Source: a virus. From it: a stretch of DNA of 20,826 nucleotides. Positions 14,558-20,826 of the stretch are shown here, in pieces. The translations under genes and the position numbers were made by a program. Numbering within the stretch: the stretch's first letter is position 1; every line of letters starts with the position of its first letter. Where the stretch lies: IMG/VR virus record IMGVR_UViG_3300023179_000605, positions 1 through 20,826 of that record; one strand, written 5' to 3'. Under the pieces are notes generated by a model. It saw only the letters and a program-made list of their open reading frames with translations. It was not told the DNA's origin and searched no databases.

Positions 14558-16437
14558 TGGCAGAAGAGATAGAGATAATAGTTACCGCGACCGGGTTTGA
14601 TAAGGTTAGTTCAGGGTTAAAAAATACTACTGATGCATTAAAGAGTACAGCTACTGAGGCTAAGAAAACTGGAGACGCATTAAAAAGTAGTTTAAATGCT
14701 GGATCTGCTCAAGCCGGACAATCAATACAAAATCTATCTAGAATTGCATCAGATGCTCCTTATGGTTTTATAGGTATTGAAAATAACATCAATCCATTAG
14801 TTGAATCATTTGGCAGATTAAGAGCTGAGACTGGTAGCACTGGTGGAGCATTAAAAGCATTGGTTGGTGGGTTAAGTGGTGCTGGTGGTTTGGGTTTAGC
14901 ATTTAGTGCTGTAACTGCAGCTATTACATTTGCTCAAATAGGTTTTAGTGCTTGGAATAGAACAGCAAAAGCAACAAAAGAGACTGCAGATGAAACAGCT
15001 AAAGCTATGGAATCGATAACAGATTCTTTAGCTAAAGAGGCAACCAAAGTTACTTCATTAATTGCTGTATTAAATAATGAAAGTGAAAGTAGAGAAAGAA
15101 AATTATCAGCATTAAATGAATTAAAGAAAATTAATCCTGAAATATTTGGAGCTTTAGAATTAGAAAAGGGTAAAGTTGAAGGATTAACTACTGCTTATGA
15201 TGCTTATATTGCTTCATTAAAAAATACATTAACAGCTAAGCTTTTACAAGGTAGAATTGAAAAAGAATTAAATGAGTTAATAAAATTACAAGGTGGAACT
15301 TTAACTGAAACTGAAAAAGGTATTTTAAATATAGGCAATGCTATAAATTCAGGAGTTGTTAAAAATTTACAACAATTTGGTAGTGAAGGAGCTAATGCAG
15401 CAATAAAATTACAAGAAATAAATACTGCCTTAGATAAGAAAAAACAAGGTAATATAGATGCTGTAAAGGGTAGAATTGCAGCATTAACAACTGAATTAAG
15501 TAAACTAAGCCAATCTATAGATTTACCTCAAATAAAACCTGATAAAGAGGGTAAAGTAAAAAAGGCAAAAAAAGATGTTGAAACATTAACTGATGCTTAT
15601 AATGCTTTTATTCAAGAGCTTGTAAACAATCAAAAACTAGCTACATTATTCAATGAGCCAGTATTAAAGAAAAACATTGATTCATTTGAGAATTTTATAC
15701 AATTAGCTGTAAAAAAGTTTAATGCTAATGCAACATTTACTTTACCAATAGTTTTTGAGTTAAATACTTTAAGGAAATCATTAGAAAAAGCGAAACCAAA
15801 AGACTTAGTAAAATCATTACAAGATCAAATTAATCTTACACCAATTGAGATACCTTTTACAATACCACAAGGCTCAATAGACAATATAAAAAAACAAGCA
15901 GTAGATATTACAGATGCATTAGGAGCTGCAGTACAATCATCAATAGTAGCTATTGGTATAGGATTAGGTGAAGCTTTAGCAACTGGATTAACTGGCGGAG
16001 ATTTAACAAGCGTATTTCAAGCTTTATTTAATCAATTAGGAGGTATTATATCTACTTTAGGAGAACAAGTAATAGCTATTGGTGTAGCTGGTATTTTAGC
16101 ACAAAAAGCAGTTGCTCAAGCTTTAGCAAATCCATTCTTAGCAATAGCAGCAGGTGTGGCATTAGTAGCATTAGGTTCATTAATAAAAAGTTCTTTATCG
16201 TCTCAAAATAAATTTGCAGTTGGTACAAGAAATGCACCTGGTGGAATGGCTTTAGTCGGTGAGCGTGGTCCGGAATTAGTAAGCTTGCCTAGAGGCAGTC
16301 AAGTTATTCCTGCAGCGCAAACATCTAACATGTTGGGTGGTGTTGGCGGTGGCATTGAGATTTATGGCATTTTAAGAGGTCAAGACATTTACTTTAGTAA
16401 CAAAAAATATAGTGCTACTTATGCACGTACAACATAA
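14557..16437 (+). CDS. Tail tape measure protein
   Basis: This 626-residue protein sets tail length and is stored inside the tube. It has long lysine/glutamate-rich helices with coiled-coil character, a hydrophobic glycine/alanine segment near residues 103-132, and a second hydrophobic region near 465-550, both typical of tape measures that may insert in the host membrane. The C-terminus carries the family's frequent ending, GGMALVGERGPELVSLPRGS, near residues 561-580. At about 0.15 nm per helical residue, the tail would be near 90 nm, rather short; that is a family rule of thumb. No peptidoglycan-cutting domain is visible. The gene joins its neighbours by TAATG junctions on both sides. Confidence 0.92.
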   Translation: MAEEIEIIVTATGFDKVSSGLKNTTDALKSTATEAKKTGDALKSSLNAGSAQAGQSIQNLSRIASDAPYGFIGIENNINPLVESFGRLRAETGSTGGALKALVGGLSGAGGLGLAFSAVTAAITFAQIGFSAWNRTAKATKETADETAKAMESITDSLAKEATKVTSLIAVLNNESESRERKLSALNELKKINPEIFGALELEKGKVEGLTTAYDAYIASLKNTLTAKLLQGRIEKELNELIKLQGGTLTETEKGILNIGNAINSGVVKNLQQFGSEGANAAIKLQEINTALDKKKQGNIDAVKGRIAALTTELSKLSQSIDLPQIKPDKEGKVKKAKKDVETLTDAYNAFIQELVNNQKLATLFNEPVLKKNIDSFENFIQLAVKKFNANATFTLPIVFELNTLRKSLEKAKPKDLVKSLQDQINLTPIEIPFTIPQGSIDNIKKQAVDITDALGAAVQSSIVAIGIGLGEALATGLTGGDLTSVFQALFNQLGGIISTLGEQVIAIGVAGILAQKAVAQALANPFLAIAAGVALVALGSLIKSSLSSQNKFAVGTRNAPGGMALVGERGPELVSLPRGSQVIPAAQTSNMLGGVGGGIEIYGILRGQDIYFSNKKYSATYARTT

Positions 16438-18707
16438 TGGGATTAAAATACACAAGCTCATTTGATTCGATTAGAAATAACAATAGTAGATACATTGTAA
16501 ATATCTACCAAGAAAGTTATACCGGTGATCCCATAAATGTTTTATTGGGTGCTACACCAGTTATACAAGAGTGGCAGGAAGATGATCCATTGGCACCGAT
16601 TAAAGGAAGCACATTAACAATTAATCTTACCACATCAAACGGTTTGTCTTTATTAGATTTTTATTCAGACAATGATAATGAGTTTAGGGTTACATTAACT
16701 GATAATAGTAGCAGTACAATTTTATTTGATGGTTTTATTCAACAAGATGATTGTACCGAGGTGCAAGTAGATTTTATTCATGAGATACAATTAGTAGCAA
16801 CTGATAATTTAGGAACGTTAAAAGATATTACTTTAGATAGGTCTAATTTATTGTTTGGGGATGTGATTACTTTAACTGATATTCCATGTGTATTTATTCC
16901 AGACGGCCCATTTATAATTATTGATGTTCCATCATGGCCAGTGCAACCAGGTCAAACTTTTACCATTGGAGATTATACGTTTACGATGGTAAAAAATTTA
17001 GGGGACATAGATTTAACTTATGATGGCTGGTCAATACAAGTAGTTGAGGAAATCCCATCAATAGCAATTGCAGATTTTACTATTACATATAGGCAAGCTA
17101 TTGACTTAAATACATACATCCCACTACTTACTTTTATTAAATTATGCCTTCGTGCTACTTACGTTGATAATTTATCATTATCAGTTTTTTGTCATATTAC
17201 TCCTACGGATGGTGAAATATTCTTAGATACAGGCGAAACAAGGATGTTTGAAGATGTAACATTACTTGGTAATACATTTTTAAAAGGAAACGAATATATG
17301 AGCTGTTATGATGTCCTAGAGGCAATCATGAAGAGGTTTAACATGACATGCTTTCAAGCTTTAAATAGTTGGTGGATAGTTCGTACCCCTGATTATTTTT
17401 TAGATTATGAATTAGGTGAAACTCAGTTTGATTATTATAAATATGAGGCTACTACATTTGCTTTTGAAGATAAATATACTATCAATAAATCATTTATAAT
17501 AGCTACAAATGGATATGTTGAAACTGGATTATTAAAATCTATTATTAGACCTTATAGAAGGACTTTAGAAACGTTTAATTATATTCAGCCTGAGGATTTA
17601 GTATGTAATAGTAAATTCAATGATTTAGGAGCTTTAATAAGCACGTATAACGTAGGAAGCACAACAATTAGAAATTATACCGTTCCATGTTGGACACCAA
17701 TGCTTGGAGAAAAGATATTTATTAGACAAGAGTTCAATTCATTTGGCGAGGAAATAGATAGATATTGCGGAACAGATACTTATAGTAAAGCCAGATCTAA
17801 TGACATTGCATTGGATGCCAATGATACATTTGAGATTTCATTTCAAATCCGTTCCAATGATAATAGATTTTCGGGTTATTATGAATTGAGATTATCTCAA
17901 ATGTTTAGATTAACTGATGGTACTACAACATATTTTTTAAAAAATGATGGTTCATGGACAACCATTTACGATGATGATAATTTAACTTATGTAATTAATC
18001 CTGGTGATAATGCTGATAGATGGCATACAGTATCATTTCAAGCTCAAAAGGCGCCAATTGATGGCATTTTAAATATTTACTTAGTAAATGCTTGGTTAGG
18101 GACTGAAGCAGGTGTAGAATGGTATTACAAAGACATTACGTTAAGAGTATCTTGGATTGTAGGTGGTCAATTAAATACAATTGGTCATACACATACTGCT
18201 AGTCAATCAAGAGAGTTAAATAATGTAAATGATGTTGAAATAATAATTGATAATACAACTAGAGCATCAATTGCAGGTACTTTATTTTTAACTACACAAA
18301 CAGGATTACTACAAGACAAATGCACTACTTGGAAGTTTGGCTATGGTTATAATACAGGCACACCGGGTACTATTTATCAAAATTTAGGGCAATTAGTTAC
18401 ATCTACATATATGTTTCAGCGTTACAAACCTAGAACAAAGTATAATGGTAATTTATTGAATATACGAAATGCGAATGGAATACTCAGCAATTTAGCCATA
18501 TTTAGTAACGAATTTTTAGGAGATTTATTGCATAATAAAATGTTATTAGGTAGTTTGGCAATAGATTATAAAAATGATTCAGCTGAGTTTACAATGTGGG
18601 AAGTATTTAATAAAGATTTGCCAGCACCAGCTGATAATTTCACTGAATTTGAGAGTTATTTATACAATATTTTGTATCAATTTAATTATCTTTATGAAAA
18701 TAATTAA
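16437..18707 (+). CDS. Large tail-tip / baseplate protein
   Basis: This 756-residue protein follows the tape measure, where distal tail and tail-associated proteins sit. Its N-terminal 135 residues (SRYIVNIYQESY, then APIKGSTLTINL, then LFDGFIQQDDCTE and IQLVATDNLG) match the strand-rich plan of tail-tip proteins I associate with Bacteroidota siphophages. A strand-rich block near residues 143-228 looks like an insertion before the helical TYIPLLTFIKLCLRATY. The middle and C-terminal parts are strand-rich, with a carbohydrate-binding-like region near SNDIALDANDTFEISFQ that I cannot prove. It probably merges functions of separate Dit and Tal proteins, forming the hub of the tail tip. No enzyme motif was found. 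It is linked to the tape measure gene by TAATG and has a three-base gap to the next gene. Confidence 0.75.
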   Translation: MGLKYTSSFDSIRNNNSRYIVNIYQESYTGDPINVLLGATPVIQEWQEDDPLAPIKGSTLTINLTTSNGLSLLDFYSDNDNEFRVTLTDNSSSTILFDGFIQQDDCTEVQVDFIHEIQLVATDNLGTLKDITLDRSNLLFGDVITLTDIPCVFIPDGPFIIIDVPSWPVQPGQTFTIGDYTFTMVKNLGDIDLTYDGWSIQVVEEIPSIAIADFTITYRQAIDLNTYIPLLTFIKLCLRATYVDNLSLSVFCHITPTDGEIFLDTGETRMFEDVTLLGNTFLKGNEYMSCYDVLEAIMKRFNMTCFQALNSWWIVRTPDYFLDYELGETQFDYYKYEATTFAFEDKYTINKSFIIATNGYVETGLLKSIIRPYRRTLETFNYIQPEDLVCNSKFNDLGALISTYNVGSTTIRNYTVPCWTPMLGEKIFIRQEFNSFGEEIDRYCGTDTYSKARSNDIALDANDTFEISFQIRSNDNRFSGYYELRLSQMFRLTDGTTTYFLKNDGSWTTIYDDDNLTYVINPGDNADRWHTVSFQAQKAPIDGILNIYLVNAWLGTEAGVEWYYKDITLRVSWIVGGQLNTIGHTHTASQSRELNNVNDVEIIIDNTTRASIAGTLFLTTQTGLLQDKCTTWKFGYGYNTGTPGTIYQNLGQLVTSTYMFQRYKPRTKYNGNLLNIRNANGILSNLAIFSNEFLGDLLHNKMLLGSLAIDYKNDSAEFTMWEVFNKDLPAPADNFTEFESYLYNILYQFNYLYENN

Positions 18708-18710
18708 CCA

Positions 18711-19529
18711 ATGGGATTAGTAAGAGGCGAAGATGTAATATTAAGCACACAACAATTCAATGGAGTTGAAAATGTGTTTATACCATTTGGTTGCGCTAGA
18801 TCAGTAACATTCGATATATCTACGGATTTTATTGAGACATCAGTTACTGAATCAGGTGCATTTAAAACATTTATTCCATCAGGTAAGCAATTTAGTGGTA
18901 ATATTGAAGGATTAGTTTTTTTAAATAAACCAGCAACCACTGAAACAAAAGCAACAGTTACGATAGATTTTTCATCAATAAGCGGCTTATTTCCATCATT
19001 ATCATCAACAGCTTTGATTAATTTAGTTAATCCTCCGGGAAGTTCACTTACTGTATGCAATTTAGGAGCCGCATCATATTTGACATTGGATGATTATTTA
19101 ACAGCTATTAATAATTATATAAATGCTGGTGGTACAGGTTATACTTCAACAATTGTTGGTAATACAATTGTAATTACAGCCAGACCTGATGTAGGTGCTA
19201 CTATTAATGGCAATGCTTGTTATACAAGTTATGATATTGATGGGAATACACCGCCATCACCAGGATATATTACTGATAATTTTTCTGGTGGTATTAATGG
19301 TTATCATCCTGACAGGTTAGGTCTTGGATGGATGTATGATAAATTGGTTACAGGAGAAAGAATTTATTTACAATATTACGAAACTGATGATGATAATCAT
19401 TATTTACAAAAATTTTGTTATGTATACATTGAATCAATCAATGAAACAGCATCATTTGACAATATGACAACATTTTCAGCATCATTTAAAGGCGATGGCG
19501 CACCAACTATAACTTATGGCGACATTTAA
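18711..19529 (+). CDS. Tail-tube-like protein with inserted domain, tail tip region
   Basis: The two ends of this 272-residue protein look like a tail tube fold of the TP901-1 major tail protein type. The N-terminal part has SVTFDISTDFIETSVTESG and SGKQFSGNIEGLVFL; the C-terminal part has FCYVYIESINETASFDNMTT and SASFKGDGAPT. Residues from about 95 to 200 are an insertion with DYLTAINNYINAGGTGYTS, TIVGNTIVITARP and GATINGNACYT, resembling a small beta-rich unit. The protein is far from the tube genes and follows the tail-tip gene, so it may form a specialised ring at the tip or carry the fibre. It starts three bases after the tip gene and overlaps the fibre gene by 14 bases. Confidence 0.65.
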   Translation: MGLVRGEDVILSTQQFNGVENVFIPFGCARSVTFDISTDFIETSVTESGAFKTFIPSGKQFSGNIEGLVFLNKPATTETKATVTIDFSSISGLFPSLSSTALINLVNPPGSSLTVCNLGAASYLTLDDYLTAINNYINAGGTGYTSTIVGNTIVITARPDVGATINGNACYTSYDIDGNTPPSPGYITDNFSGGINGYHPDRLGLGWMYDKLVTGERIYLQYYETDDDNHYLQKFCYVYIESINETASFDNMTTFSASFKGDGAPTITYGDI

Positions 19530-20826
19530 ATACATACTATTGTGTGCTATTCTTTTATGCACAATTACTACCTATGCACAACCTGCACAGTATACACCAA
19601 TGACGGCAGCGGGCTATCAGATGAAACGTTTAAAGGTGGATTCGACGCTACATTTACCAAGTTTTTGTGGTGTTCCCAATTTAGTTGGTAGTACGGCAAA
19701 AGATGGGGCATTAGCAATAGATACGTGTAATGCTTTACTTTATATGTGGACTAGATCAGGCGGATGGGATACAATAAATGTAAATGGTGGTGGTACTACA
19801 ATTGACACAACAAGCCTTTCTAATCGCATTAATAGTAAGCTTTCTATAAGTGATACTGCATCAATGCTAAGCAGTTATAATAGCAGAATCAATGGTAAAT
19901 TAAATATCAGTGATACTGCATCAATGCTAAGTTCATATAACACTAGAATCAATGGTAAATTAAATATTAATGATACTGCAAATAAATGGGTTAATAGTAT
20001 AACTAGAATAGCTGGTAAAGATTCAATAATTTACTTTATAGGTGGTACAAGATATGCTATTAAAGATAGTGTTGGCACTGGTGGTGGTAGTGGTCAAAAT
20101 GGTAGATTCGGTAATGATACGGCAACTATTGTAATGGCTAAAGTACATAATGACGCTGGAGTAGTTTTGACAAATGGTAAAGTAGTAACATTTTCTACAT
20201 CAGGCACCAACTCTAATGCTCCATCAGTAAAATTAGCCAATAACAAACATGATTCTACATCAGCTAATACTTTGGGATTTGTTACCGGAACAATTGCCAT
20301 AAATGATACTGGTTGGGTTATTTTAAGCGGTCATATTGAGAAGCTTAACACTTCAGCATTTAGCAACGGTGATGTAATTTATTTAGATTCAATTTCAGGG
20401 CAGTGGACAAAATCAAAGCCTAAGGCACCATATCACATGGTTTATCTTGGTGTTGTAGTTAAGTCAAATGCTGGTAACGGTTCAATATATGTAAAATGTC
20501 AAAATGGTTACGAGCTTGATGAGATACATGACACAAAAATCACATCACTAGTAAATAATCAGGTATTAGCCTATTCAGATACACAAAGACTTTGGAAAAA
20601 TCGCAATATTTATTCAATAGTTGATACTGTTAATACAATTGCAACTAAATCAAATGTTGCATTAAAATTAGCAATAACTGATACAATATCAATGCTAACT
20701 AATTATGCCCGTACAAATGTTGTAAATGCATCTTTAGCTACTAAATTAAACATTACTGATACAACATCAATGCTAACTAATTATGCCCGTACAAATGTTG
20801 TAAATGCATCTTTAGCTACTAAATTA
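19516..20826 (+). CDS. Fibre-like tail protein with secretion-type N-terminus (3' end outside window)
   Basis: An ATG at 19516 opens a frame with no stop to the window end (437 codons seen). The N-terminus (MATFKYILLCAILLCT, then TTYAQ) is a basic residue, a hydrophobic core and a TYA-Q cleavage-like site, as in a Sec signal peptide, unusual for a virion protein. Next come 20-residue repeats (DTASML type, 19837-19980) and a domain near residues 190-335 with NDAGVVLTNGKVVTF, FSNGDVIYLDS, and QNGYELDEIHD. I recall that domain from Bacteroidota phage fibre-like proteins. Two further 26-residue repeats close the window. The repeats suggest a trimeric stalk. It likely helps host recognition, but it could instead be an exported surface protein. 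Confidence 0.75.
   Translation, partial: MATFKYILLCAILLCTITTYAQPAQYTPMTAAGYQMKRLKVDSTLHLPSFCGVPNLVGSTAKDGALAIDTCNALLYMWTRSGGWDTINVNGGGTTIDTTSLSNRINSKLSISDTASMLSSYNSRINGKLNISDTASMLSSYNTRINGKLNINDTANKWVNSITRIAGKDSIIYFIGGTRYAIKDSVGTGGGSGQNGRFGNDTATIVMAKVHNDAGVVLTNGKVVTFSTSGTNSNAPSVKLANNKHDSTSANTLGFVTGTIAINDTGWVILSGHIEKLNTSAFSNGDVIYLDSISGQWTKSKPKAPYHMVYLGVVVKSNAGNGSIYVKCQNGYELDEIHDTKITSLVNNQVLAYSDTQRLWKNRNIYSIVDTVNTIATKSNVALKLAITDTISMLTNYARTNVVNASLATKLNITDTTSMLTNYARTNVVNASLATKL
19837..19980 (+). repeat. 60-bp (20-residue) tandem repeats in the fibre gene
   Basis: Two full units of 60 bases (19837-19896 and 19897-19956) and a partial third (19957-19980) encode the pattern K-L-x-I-x-DTASML followed by SSYNxRING. 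Period is exactly 60 in DNA. A degenerate preceding part (SLSNRINS) suggests an older unit. The pattern fits a fibre stalk. Confidence 0.85.
20671..20826 (+). repeat. 78-bp (26-residue) tandem repeats at the window end
   Basis: Two units, 20671-20748 and 20749-20826, share their last 60 bases exactly (20689-20748 and 20767-20826) and differ at about five of the first 18. They encode ITDTxSMLTNYARTNVV and following residues. The window ends at the unit boundary, so more units may follow. Confidence 0.9.

Noticed and set aside
1-20826. CRISPR array, tRNA or rRNA genes, insertion sequences, integrase or attachment site, lysis genes, toxin-antitoxin or defence genes
   Set aside because: None was found. 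The repeats present are either the short non-coding elements near 3900-4100 or in-frame coding repeats, and all sizeable genes fit replication, packaging or virion roles, apart from the unknowns listed.

Overview
The window is about 20.8 kb of a double-stranded DNA tailed phage or prophage. All supported genes lie on the + strand, tightly packed, running from the end of a replication module through packaging, head and tail genes. Both ends cut through a gene: a helicase on the left and a fibre-like protein on the right. The host is probably a member of the Bacteroidota. The DNA is A+T-rich, no start shows a convincing Shine-Dalgarno sequence, leaders are A/T-rich, and the late proteins resemble the siphophage set I associate with that phylum. 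This host call is inference.

Positions 1-3923 hold the replication module: a superfamily 2 helicase fragment, a VRR-NUC nuclease and a primase-polymerase/SF3 helicase, each overlapping the next. Positions 3896-4109 form an unusual non-coding block, with repeated TGTAAYC-type elements on both strands around a (TA)11 tract. This could be an origin or an operator. A gene of unknown function follows (start at 4068 or 4110).

Positions 4478-10582 carry packaging and head genes: small and large terminase, HK97-type portal, a 62-residue unknown, a MuF-like protein, prohead protease and major capsid protein. A strong hairpin terminator follows the capsid gene. Positions 10658-12696 encode the neck: connector, head closure with an extra C-terminal domain, HK97 gp10-like and tail completion proteins. 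Positions 12717-13902 hold two paralogous tail-tube genes, the second with an added Ig-like domain. The tail assembly chaperones follow, joined by a probable -1 frameshift on nine A's, then a short tape measure, a 756-residue tail-tip protein, a third tail-tube-like protein with an inserted domain, and a repeat-rich fibre-like protein with a secretion-type N-terminus that runs off the window.

The core virion plan is ordinary for a siphophage, and I see no defence system, CRISPR array, RNA gene, insertion sequence, integrase or lysis gene. The parts that stand out are the iteron-like block, the duplicated tube gene, the frameshift, the extra domains in several virion proteins, and the signal-peptide-like start of the fibre gene.
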